Assembly: GCA_045110315.1 (NCBI GenBank)
Contig: JBGCFY010000323.1
Location: 1-33,954, forward strand
Length of the DNA: 33,954 nucleotides
Source: CALFBG01 sp045110315
GTDB lineage: Bacteria; Bacteroidota; Bacteroidia; Chitinophagales; Saprospiraceae
Reading direction: 5' to 3'
Below, piece after piece: positions 1 to 8,500 of this stretch (within the stretch, counting starts at the first letter, position 1; each line of letters begins with the position of its first letter). A model generated the notes under the pieces. It saw only the letters and a list, made by a program, of their open reading frames with translations, was not told the DNA's origin and ran no database searches. The position numbers and the translations under genes were made by a program.

Positions 1-16
1 GACGCTCTTCCGATCT
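1..16. other. Residual Illumina adapter sequence
   Basis: The first 16 bases, GACGCTCTTCCGATCT, are identical to the 3' end of the standard Illumina TruSeq/universal adapter. They are therefore almost certainly not genomic. They interrupt the hsdS reading frame that enters from the right, so any protein predicted to run into this stretch has false residues at its end. Confidence 0.93.
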
Positions 17-92
17 TTTCTTCCCACTTTTTCTCAAACTGAGGGAATCGTAACTCAGGAATTAATTTTTTTTGTTTTTCTAAAATTGTCAT
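17..92 (-). CDS. hsdS: Type I restriction system specificity subunit HsdS, N-terminal fragment
   Basis: An ATG lies 11 bases downstream of the hsdM stop and opens a frame reading MTILEKQKKLIPELRF and then PQFEKKWEEK. The pattern 'K-L-x-P-x-L-R-F-P-x-F-x-x-x-W' is the usual N-terminus of HsdS, just before the first target-recognition domain. HsdS binds DNA and gives sequence specificity to the HsdM methyltransferase and the HsdR nuclease. Only about 25 codons are present because the frame runs into adapter sequence at the contig edge. Gene order hsdM-hsdS and the short spacing support one transcript. Identification rests on the N-terminal motif and neighbour; the target site cannot be inferred. 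Confidence 0.75.
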
Positions 93-103
93 GACCGTAT
101 TTA

Positions 104-1669
104 TTAAGTTGGAGCATCAATCCCCAACTCCTTACAAAAATCAGCAATCACTTGATCCGTTTTTGCCATTTCCTTATCCAAAGCCTTCAAGTCCTGCGCG
201 ACAACTTTCAAATCCACCGCTTCCTCTTCTTCAAAAGTATCCACATACCTAGGAATATTTAGATTATAATCATTCTCTTCCACTTCACTGAGCAAAGCGA
301 CGTAACTATACTTATCTATCGTTTCCCGACTTTCGTAAGTACCGATGATTTTTTCAATATCTTCCGTTCGCAGTACATTTTGTGTTTTTACTTTTTCAAA
401 ATGTTGACTAGCATCTATAAATAAAATATCCTTGTTGTGTTCCCGATTTTTCTTCAAGACCAAAATACAAGTTGGGATAGAAGTCCCATAAAAGATATTC
501 GCAGGCAAGCCGATGACTGCATCCAAGTAATTCTTCTCTTGGATCAAGTGCTTTCGAATGTGTCCCTCGGCGGCACCTCGAAACAAGACGCCGTGTGGCA
601 AGACAATCGCCATCGTTCCATCTGCGGCGAGTTGGTGCACCATGTGTTGTAAAAAAGCAAAATCTGCCTTGGTTTTTGGTGCCAATTTGCCGTACGCCGC
701 AAAGCGATCATCGCTCATAAATAAAGGACTCGCAGACCATTTGGCAGAGAAAGGAGGATTGGCAACAATGGCTTCAAAGCTATGTGCAAGGTGCTGCGGT
801 CGCTCTAAAGTATCTTCGTTTTTGATGTCGAAGCGTTTGTAATGAACATCGTGCATGATCATGTTCATGCGACACAAGTTATAAGTCGTCGGATTCATCT
901 CTTGTCCATAAAAAGCGGCAACACTTTTCACTTCCTTAGCAACGCGCAGCAATAGCGAGCCGGAACCGCAAGTTGGATCGTAGACGCTTTTAAGTTTCTT
1001 TTTCCCAATTGTTACGAGTTGCGCGAGTACCGAACTCACCTGTTGCGGCGTATAAAATTCCCCCGCTTTTTTCCCTGCGCCACTCGCAAATTTTCCAATG
1101 AGGTATTCGTACGCATCCCCGAGAATGTCACTTTCCGTATTTTCCAAATCAAAATCAATCGTTTCCAAATGTGCAAGCACTTTTACGATCAATTCGTTTT
1201 TATCGGCTTCTGATTTCCCCAGTTTATGACTACTCAAATCAAGATCTGCAAACAGGTTCCCAAAATCTTCTTCACTCTCCGAGCCCATCGTACTTTGCTC
1301 AATATTGGTCAATACCTTCCCTAAATCGCCTAGGATAAAATTATTTTTTCCACCTGCGTTACCTCTCCGCGCGAGTTCGCTAAAGAGTTCGGAAGGTTTG
1401 AGGAAGTAACCGAGTTTGTCGAGTGCAGCATATTTGACTTCCTCCATGAGTATCGTTTCACTTGCGTGACCTTCTAGCTCCGCAAAACTAAGCTGATCCG
1501 GTTTTAGAATCTCATTGGCATAGGCTTTCATCTTTCTACTGAGGTATTTGTAGAAAATAAACCCGAGGATGTAGTCGCGGAAATCATCGGCGTCCATTTT
1601 CCCACGTAAGGTATTGGCGATGTTCCAAAGCTGCTGTTCTAGCTGCTGTTTTTGTTCTTGTTCTGACAT
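104..1669 (-). CDS. hsdM: Type I restriction-modification DNA methyltransferase subunit HsdM
   Basis: This 521-residue protein is the adenine-N6 methyltransferase subunit of a type I restriction-modification complex (M2S for methylation, R2M2S for cleavage). The N-terminal about 150 residues match the helical HsdM_N domain (start MSEQEQKQQLEQQLW, then 'DDFRDYILGFIFYKYLS'). The Rossmann methyltransferase domain follows, with S-adenosylmethionine motif I 'DPTCGSGSLLLR' near residue 231 and catalytic motif IV 'NPPF' near residue 304. Length is typical for the family. The start is chosen because the conserved N-terminus begins right there. hsdS follows 11 bases downstream; hsdR is not in the window and may lie beyond the left edge. 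No obvious -7 box was found upstream. Confidence 0.96.
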   Translation of the reverse strand: MSEQEQKQQLEQQLWNIANTLRGKMDADDFRDYILGFIFYKYLSRKMKAYANEILKPDQLSFAELEGHASETILMEEVKYAALDKLGYFLKPSELFSELARRGNAGGKNNFILGDLGKVLTNIEQSTMGSESEEDFGNLFADLDLSSHKLGKSEADKNELIVKVLAHLETIDFDLENTESDILGDAYEYLIGKFASGAGKKAGEFYTPQQVSSVLAQLVTIGKKKLKSVYDPTCGSGSLLLRVAKEVKSVAAFYGQEMNPTTYNLCRMNMIMHDVHYKRFDIKNEDTLERPQHLAHSFEAIVANPPFSAKWSASPLFMSDDRFAAYGKLAPKTKADFAFLQHMVHQLAADGTMAIVLPHGVLFRGAAEGHIRKHLIQEKNYLDAVIGLPANIFYGTSIPTCILVLKKNREHNKDILFIDASQHFEKVKTQNVLRTEDIEKIIGTYESRETIDKYSYVALLSEVEENDYNLNIPRYVDTFEEEEAVDLKVVAQDLKALDKEMAKTDQVIADFCKELGIDAPT

Positions 1670-2044
1670 GTAGTGTTTACTTAGTTCGAGCCTAAAAAGG
1701 CTTTTGTAGCTAGCTTTTTAAGCGAAAATGCTCTTGAAAAGAGGAAGCGTTAGCGAAAACAGCTCCAGCGTCAAAAATAGTTAAAAATAGTCAAAGAATA
1801 TAGTTTATTCTAATACAATAACATCCAAGAAGCGCCAAGAAAGTAGTGGAGTGGAAATTGTTAGGTCTTATTGCCAATACAAAATAGCGCTTCCTTCGTC
1901 TGTATCATTCGATCCACTACGTATCCACCTTCCGCTCCGCTCTACTTAGTCCCCGAAACAGCCCAATTCGAGCGCATCTAAACCCAATTCGTTGTTTTTT
2001 GCTGGTATTGAATCCTTTTAGCTGCTACATTTGAAAGAAAAAAC
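1670..2044. other. Divergent spacer between hsdM and the S41 peptidase gene
   Basis: This 375-bp stretch holds no convincing gene. It contains short dyads: AGCCT/AGGCT (1689-1702) followed by TTT, CTCTT/AAGAG (1731-1743), GAAGCGC/GCGCTTC (1829-1835 with 1887-1893) and GTAGTGGA/TCCACTAC (1843-1850 with 1913-1920). The last two cross each other, so they cannot form one simple hairpin. The right end carries the probable promoter of the S41 gene. I cannot assign a function to the rest. Confidence 0.5.
2026..2033 (+). promoter_or_regulatory. Bacteroidota-type -7 box for the S41/LytS/LytTR operon
   Basis: TACATTTG matches the Bacteroidota -7 consensus TAnnTTTG exactly and lies 11 bases before the ATG. 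No TTG lies at the ideal 19-21 base distance; the nearest upstream TTG (2008-2010) is 15 bases away. If used, the 5' leader would be only a few bases long. Confidence 0.42.
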
Positions 2045-3676
2045 ATGAATTTAACCGATCGCATTTTGAAGTTTTTATTGCACTTATTGGCAACCGCTTT
2101 TGTCCTTTTTTCTTTTAGTTCCTGTTCCGCATCTGGCTTGCAAAATCTATTTACCAAGCGGATTGAGTTGGATTACGAAAAGCCAGCGGATTATCAACGA
2201 CTATCCAAGTATCAAAAGGATGCTCTTTATACGACGGCAATGGTCAAGCAATCTTATCCACGACTTCCTACTAAAGTTGAAAACTTTGAGCTGCTAAGTC
2301 AGCAATTTATGGCTAAAGTAGCGACTATTGATCATGATTTTGAATTCAGCGTTGCCTTGCGGAATTTTTTAGCAGCGTTGAAAGATGGACATAGTTACCA
2401 TGCCATGCATTATAAAGGGAAAACGGTATTTAACATACGACTTTTTAAGAGCGGGGAGGAATGGGTAGTGGCGAATATTGATCGGACGCAAGATAGTTCA
2501 ATCATCGGTTCCAGCGTTTTGTCGATTAATGGAAAAGATATTGGAGCAGTTATGAGAATGGTCAATAGGGTGGAAAGTGGCGAAAACGAATATTGGAGAT
2601 TGAAGCACTTTTGGTTTAGGATAAGTCAGCCTATTTATTTGGAGTGTGCGGGTATTATTGGTGCGCAGGAAAACCTTTCGCTGGAAGTATCGAAAAATGG
2701 AAAGACCCGATTGGTGACCTTAGCAAGAGATATTGCCAAAAAACAGTATCGGGTACGTCGCAAAAAACGGAAATATCCATTTGCCAAAAAACAAAACGAC
2801 GGCTTTTATAGCTATTTTGACCAAGAGAAGAATTTTGCCTACCTGCAAATGAATACTTGTCTAGATTACGTAGCGGTTAAATCTGAAATTGATAATTACA
2901 CTAATTTTTTTACCCGTCCCATTGCATTAGGATTAATGAAAAAGCGGAAAAAGAACGCCTTGAATTTTGGTCAGTTTTTGCAAGATTATTTTACGAAAGT
3001 GGAGCAAGATTCCATTCAAAATATCATTATTGATTTGAGAAATAATACTGGAGGAGACGAAAGACTAGGCAAACAATTAATTTGGTATTTAACGGAACGA
3101 GCCGAGATAAAAGGGTTTACGGATTTTTGGCACAACTCAAGGTTTGCTAGCAAGTCGATGCCGGTAGATGCTAAAGCTTACGATGCTGCTTATTTTGAAA
3201 AGCATGGAACAAGTATGCCCGCTGGAGAAATAAATTTGACCAAGGAATTTTATACGAATCCTTATTTTTATGAGATTGAGAAACCAGATGCTGCGTTTGA
3301 ATTGGATACTACGATTTCTAAATTTAAAGGAAAAGTTTATGTCTTAATTGGGGAAATGACCTTTAGTGCGGCTCAGATTTTAGCGACTACGATGTATGAC
3401 AATGGTATTGGCACTTTTGTCGGGACACCGACGGGGAATCAGCCTAGCTGCCAAACTGGTTTTACGATGGTCAAGTTGCCACATACCAAAAAAATCGTAA
3501 ATTTATCTTTAGCTTATATGGAAAGACCTGATAAATCGAAAAATGAGGAAGATGCACTCTTTCCGCACGTAGAAACGCCATTCACTTTTATGGAAACCTA
3601 CGTTCACCGCATTGACAATAGCATTGACTACATTATGACCGAAATCAGTAAAAATAAGGAAGATGTCCAAAAGTGA
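2045..3676 (+). CDS. S41-family (C-terminal processing protease-like) lipoprotein peptidase
   Basis: This 543-residue protein has a lipoprotein signal peptide ending in the lipobox FSSC (Cys27), so it should be an envelope-anchored protein. The C-terminal half is an S41 serine peptidase fold. It has the strand/turn motif 'NIIIDLRNNTGGDE' (family form DLRNNPGG), 'VYVLIGEMTFSAAQIL' with the predicted nucleophile Ser441 in 'TFSAAQ', and 'FVGTPTGNQPS' after it. The N-terminal about 250 residues are a helical and PDZ-like region typical of Bacteroidota S41 proteins. Its last 14 bases overlap the next gene, a membrane kinase, so the two are surely cotranscribed. It may process or sense an envelope substrate for that kinase, but the substrate is unknown. 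Confidence 0.88.
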   Translation: MNLTDRILKFLLHLLATAFVLFSFSSCSASGLQNLFTKRIELDYEKPADYQRLSKYQKDALYTTAMVKQSYPRLPTKVENFELLSQQFMAKVATIDHDFEFSVALRNFLAALKDGHSYHAMHYKGKTVFNIRLFKSGEEWVVANIDRTQDSSIIGSSVLSINGKDIGAVMRMVNRVESGENEYWRLKHFWFRISQPIYLECAGIIGAQENLSLEVSKNGKTRLVTLARDIAKKQYRVRRKKRKYPFAKKQNDGFYSYFDQEKNFAYLQMNTCLDYVAVKSEIDNYTNFFTRPIALGLMKKRKKNALNFGQFLQDYFTKVEQDSIQNIIIDLRNNTGGDERLGKQLIWYLTERAEIKGFTDFWHNSRFASKSMPVDAKAYDAAYFEKHGTSMPAGEINLTKEFYTNPYFYEIEKPDAAFELDTTISKFKGKVYVLIGEMTFSAAQILATTMYDNGIGTFVGTPTGNQPSCQTGFTMVKLPHTKKIVNLSLAYMERPDKSKNEEDALFPHVETPFTFMETYVHRIDNSIDYIMTEISKNKEDVQK

Positions 3677-4670
3677 TAAATACTTGATCTTGGTTTATTA
3701 TGTGTTCTTTATCATAATTGGGTTTACGTTTGAAAGCTACAATTATAGTTTTTACACGGCAGTTTATAATATCATCGTTACGGTACTATTAAGCTTTAGC
3801 CTTTTTTGGATAATTGTGTTTGTAATTTTTCCTAGAAATTTGCCAAAGGAGCATTACTTATATATCATTCTTTGGCTCTTGTTGGCTTTATTTGTTTTTG
3901 GAATGGCAGAACAACTCTTAACGGATGCAGTCAGTGAAAACGAGCAGGATGTTTTTTATTTATTGACCAATCATCCCGTAAAGCTTTTTTTGTCTACCAT
4001 TCTTAATGCTTTTCTAAGTGTTGCTTTCTTAGTGTCCTTTTATTTGGCTAAAAAATATTTTGAATCGCAAATTGCCTTAAAGAAAACGAATGAAATTAAA
4101 AAAGAAAATGAGCTTAGGATTTTAAAATCACAGATTGATCCACACTTTTTATTTAATAACCTAAATTCCGTAGATTCTTTAATTGAGCTCAACCCCAAGA
4201 AAGCGAGAGAATACATTCAAAAATTAGCCAGTCTCTACAGATATTTGCTAAAAACGAAGGCGGATGAATTTGTTACTTTAGCGGAGGAGTTAAATTTTTG
4301 CTACGATTACGTTTATCTTTTAGAACAAAGATTTGGGAATACTTATGCCTTCAAATTTGAAATCGATGCTGCGCTAATTCAAACGGATAAACTTATTCCT
4401 CCGGGCGCTATCCAAACGGTGCTCGAAAATGTCGCAAAACATAATATTGCAACGGAAGCAGCACCCATCGTTACGGCGATCCTTGCCAGTGAAAATGCCT
4501 TGACCATCACGAATAATATTAAATTATTAAACCGAACGGATAAAGTGGGTGGCACGGGCTTAAAAAACTTAAAGGCAAGATATAGCTTGCTCACGGAGGA
4601 AGAACTGCAAGTCATAAAGACGAGCGACTATTTTAAAGTTATCTTACCACTCATTAATGTAGTCAATTAA
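3663..4670 (+). CDS. LytS-family membrane sensor histidine kinase
   Basis: A 335-residue kinase with about four N-terminal transmembrane segments (roughly residues 7-27, 33-56, 66-82 and 108-130), then a coiled linker and the His_kinase (PF06580) signature 'LKSQIDPHFLFNNLNS' with the phospho-acceptor His161. The ATP-binding domain has an N-box-like 'VLENVAKHN' and a G-box 'GTGLKNLKARY'. There is no classic DNG motif, which is normal for this family. It should phosphorylate the LytTR regulator encoded 4 bases downstream. Its start overlaps the S41 peptidase gene by 14 bases. No extracellular sensor domain is present, so the signal is likely sensed in the membrane or through the upstream peptidase (inference). 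Confidence 0.93.
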   Translation: MSKSDKYLILVYYVFFIIIGFTFESYNYSFYTAVYNIIVTVLLSFSLFWIIVFVIFPRNLPKEHYLYIILWLLLALFVFGMAEQLLTDAVSENEQDVFYLLTNHPVKLFLSTILNAFLSVAFLVSFYLAKKYFESQIALKKTNEIKKENELRILKSQIDPHFLFNNLNSVDSLIELNPKKAREYIQKLASLYRYLLKTKADEFVTLAEELNFCYDYVYLLEQRFGNTYAFKFEIDAALIQTDKLIPPGAIQTVLENVAKHNIATEAAPIVTAILASENALTITNNIKLLNRTDKVGGTGLKNLKARYSLLTEEELQVIKTSDYFKVILPLINVVN

Positions 4671-4674
4671 TTGT

Positions 4675-5442
4675 ATGAATATTTTAATCATCGAAGACGA
4701 GATCTTGGCCAAGAATAAGTTGGATTTATATATCCATGCTGCTTTTGCGAATACATCTATTATTCACTGGGTACGAACAATCAAAGATGCCATTGATTTT
4801 CTCGAAAGAGAAGTTACTTATGATCTTGTTTTTTCTGACATTAAATTATTAGATGGAAACGCATTTGAAATATTTACAAAGGTCAAAATTGAATGCCCGA
4901 TTATTTTTTGTACCGCTTATGATGAATATTTATTGGATGCTTTTCAGACCAATGGCATTGCTTATTTATTGAAGCCTTATAACGAGGAACATTTCAAGCA
5001 AGCGATTAGCAAGTATGAATTGTTGCGGGCAAAAGATACGAGTGGCACGCTTTCTAATCTTGCCGTTCAAAACTTATATCATCTCGTCGAAAAGCAAATC
5101 AAAAATTATAAATCTCGCTTTTCTATCAAAAAAAAGAATGGCATTAAATTATTGAAAATTGAGGATATCGCAAGTATCGAAGCGCAAGGTTCCTTTAGCC
5201 TTGCCTACGATCAAAAAGATAATAAACACATCATCAATATTCCGATTAGTGAAATTGAGTCATCGCTTAATCCTTCTTTATTTTTTAGAATAAATCGCAG
5301 TGAAATCGTAAGTATTGATTACATCGAAACCATCGAAAATTATTTTAAAAATAGATTAATTGTGAAGTTCAAAAACAGTGAAAGAGTTGCGCATACGAGT
5401 TCTTCAAGAACTGCAGATTTTAGAAAATGGCTAGATCAATAG
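4675..5442 (+). CDS. LytTR-family response regulator
   Basis: A 255-residue regulator with a receiver domain (residues about 1-120) and a C-terminal LytTR DNA-binding domain (about 145-253). The receiver has the acidic pocket 'IIEDE', the phospho-acceptor Asp55 in 'VFSDIKLLDG', Thr80 and Lys100 ('LLKPY'). The LytTR part shows 'IKLLKIEDIASIEAQGSF', 'FFRINRSEIVSIDYIE' and 'FKNSERVAHTSSSRTADF', the common Bacteroidota form. It follows the LytS-type kinase by 4 bases and is its evident partner. A weak terminator follows it. Direct targets are unknown; LytTR proteins bind pairs of short direct repeats. Confidence 0.95.
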   Translation: MNILIIEDEILAKNKLDLYIHAAFANTSIIHWVRTIKDAIDFLEREVTYDLVFSDIKLLDGNAFEIFTKVKIECPIIFCTAYDEYLLDAFQTNGIAYLLKPYNEEHFKQAISKYELLRAKDTSGTLSNLAVQNLYHLVEKQIKNYKSRFSIKKKNGIKLLKIEDIASIEAQGSFSLAYDQKDNKHIINIPISEIESSLNPSLFFRINRSEIVSIDYIETIENYFKNRLIVKFKNSERVAHTSSSRTADFRKWLDQ

Positions 5443-5496
5443 CTTTGAACAACTTTAGTGGTTGATCCTCGACCGAGTTAGATTTTTAAACAACTT

Positions 5497-5520
5497 CATC
5501 AAATTTTGCTTGATGTTTTT
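5497..5520 (+). terminator. Weak intrinsic terminator after the LytTR gene
   Basis: A perfect 6-bp stem, CATCAA / TTGATG, with a 7-base loop is followed at once by five T and then an AT-rich run. The stem is short and AT-rich, so termination may be partial. It sits between the LytTR gene and the tandem UvrA-like gene, as expected for the operon end. Confidence 0.45.
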
Positions 5521-5573
5521 ATAAAAAATAAAGATTTCAAGTTCCGCAAAAAATATTTCCCTAATTTCACCAA

Positions 5574-8500
5574 ATGACCGCAAGCACGAATCCAACGATC
5601 CTGATCAAAGGAGCAAAAACCAATAACCTAAAAAACATCTCCTTACAAATTCCTCACAACAAATTCATCGTTGTGACGGGCATTTCTGGATCGGGAAAAT
5701 CAAGCCTCGTCTTTGAAATTATTGCCAAAGAAGGACAGCGCCGCTATTTTGAAACCTTGCCTTCTTTTGCACGGCAGTTTATGGGGAAATTAAATCGACC
5801 GGAAGTCGATGAAATTGAAGGACTTTCTCCGGTGATTGCGATTGGACAACGGACGGCGGGTATGCATGCGCGGTCTACCGTGGGAACGATGACCGATTGC
5901 TACGATTTGCTGCGCTTGTTGTTTGCCAGAACGGGAACCACAACTAAGGATATTGCACTTTCTCGTGCGCTGTTTTCTTTTAATTCCGTGGTCGGAAAAT
6001 GTCCCCGCTGCAATGGCATTGGCAAGGAGGAACAAATCGACTTGAACCGCCTGATTACTTTTCCAGCGAAAACAATTCGCGAAGGCGCATTGGCACCGAC
6101 TTTACCCAATGGTTATATCATGTACTCGCAGGTGACGATCGAGGTATTGAATCAAGTTTGCGCAGCAGAAGGTTTTAGTGTAGAGATTCCGTGGGAGGAA
6201 CTGACGGACGCGCAGCGCAAGGTAATTTTGTATGGTAGCAATAAAATCAAAGTGCCTTTTGGAAAGCATAGTTTAGCATCGCGTTTGAAGTGGACGGGAA
6301 TCAAAGCAAAGCCCCGAGAAGAAGGATATTATAAGGGAATGATTCCGATCATGGCGGATATTTTGAGAAGAGATCGCAATGCGAATATTTTGAAATATGT
6401 GCACGCGGTGACTTGTCCAGCCTGTCAAGGGACTCGCTTGAATACCGATGCGTTGAGTGTAACCATTCACGGGAAATCAATTGCGGAAGTTGGGCGCTTT
6501 GAATTGAAGGAACTTAAATCGTGGATGCAGGCGAATACTTGGAGCGTGGTGGCGCAGGAAATTATTGAGCAGTTGACCGCACAAGTGGAGTTGTTGGAGG
6601 ATTTAGGATTGGGACATTTGACCTTAGATCGTTCTTCGAAGTCCTTGCGGGCGAGTGAGATTCAACGGATTCGAGTGGCGAATCAAATCTTGGTGCCTTT
6701 AAGTGATGTGCTTTACGTGTTTGATGAACCTTCCATCGGCTTGCACCGAGCAGAGACGGAACGTTTGATTTATCATTTTAAACAATTGGTTGAAAAAGGG
6801 AATACGGTCATTGTTGTGGAACATGATTTGGATACGATTAGGAGTGCAGATCATATCATTGAAATAGGACCCAAAGCTGGTGTCCACGGCGGCGAACTTA
6901 TTTTTAACGGTGCGTTTTCAGTATTTGCAAAACAAACGGAGTTGGAAGCAATCAGTCCAACCTACCGAGCGATTAAAAGTCCAACGGAAGGGAGCTCCGC
7001 TTTGCCAATCCAAACAGCGCCTAACTCGATACGGTTGATCGGTTGTCAGGCTAGAAATCTTAAAAATATTGAGGTCGAATTTCAACTTGGGAAACTCAAT
7101 GTGGTGAGTGGAAAATCGGGCGTTGGGAAATCGACTTTGGTAAAAAGCGTTTTACTGAATGCCGTTCGAACACAGTTGGGTATGGAACCTGAGCAAGCTG
7201 CGAAACTAACCCGTCACGAAAACCTTGATGCCATCAATAAATTGATCTTTATTGATCATACGCCCATTGGCAAAACACCCCGTAGCAATCCCGCAACTTA
7301 CCTAGGATTGTCAGATCATATTCGCGATCTCTACGCAAAATTTCCCGCCTCCAAAGCGCAAGGGTTCACCAAATCTCGTTTTTCTTTCAACAACAAAGGT
7401 GGACGCTGTGAAACCTGTCAAGGTGCAGGAAAAACACAAATTGGAATGCATTTTTTAGGGAAGATAGACTTGGTTTGTGGAACTTGCCACGGCGACCGTT
7501 TTAACGAAGCGACACTTCGGGTAAAGTACAATGGTTTGTCGATTGCGGAGGTTTATAAATTATCCATCAAGGAAGCCATCCGTTTTTTTGAAGGTCAGCA
7601 AAAAATATTAACGGGTCTCCAGCTTTTACAAGAAATTGGCCTCGGATACTTAACGCTCGGACAATCCTCGACCACGCTTTCTGGCGGAGAAGCGCAGCGT
7701 ATTAAAATTGCCAATCAACTACAGAAAAAAGATACGGGAGCAACTTTGTACATCATCATTGAGCCGAGCATTGGCTTGCACCATAATGACCTCAAAACCC
7801 TCCTTCAATTGTTTGACCGCATTAAGCAAAAAGGTAATACGATTGTTTGTATCGAACAAAACGAAACGGTGATTAGTTGGAGTGATTGGCACCTTGAGCT
7901 TGGTCCTGAAAGTGGTGCGGCGGGTGGTACCGTTATTCACCAAGGCATACCCAAAGTAACGCAAGTAAATCCTAAAAATGAAGTTCTAAAAGCAACACCT
8001 GATTTACCAATTGCGACCGAAATTATTCTGAACGGCGTAACGACGAACGGTCTTAAAAATATCACGGTGCGGATTCCTAAAAACCAATTAACCGTGGTGA
8101 CGGGCGTTTCGGGAAGTGGTAAATCTTCTTTGGTGTACGATACCTTATTTGCGGAATCCAATGCCCGTTTTACCGAGTCCTTATCAACCTACAACCGAAG
8201 TTTTTTGCAGCAAAACAGTGAAGCTGAAATCGTTTCTTTCTCCGGGCTCGGACCAGCGATTGGTATCAATAGAAATGGAGGAGCACCTTCGAAGCGATCA
8301 ACGGTTGGTACGCTGTCGGGCGTGTACGATGCTTTTAGAATATTGTATTCCAGAATTGCCCAGCAGGAAGGGAAAAATTATACCGCGCAGCATTTTTCTT
8401 TTAATCATCATCTTGGTGCTTGTTTGGAATGTGAAGGACTTGGTGTAATTGAGCAATGCGATCCAGATCAAGTAATTGTCGCTCAGGATAAATCTATTTT

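Noticed and set aside
437..1213. Open frames on the plus strand inside hsdM
   Set aside because: They lie wholly opposite conserved HsdM motifs, have no family resemblance and no promoter; they are antisense shadows.
1689..1705. AGCCT/AGGCT dyad with TTTT as a terminator
   Set aside because: It lies between divergent genes, where no transcript is expected to end, and the stem has only five pairs.
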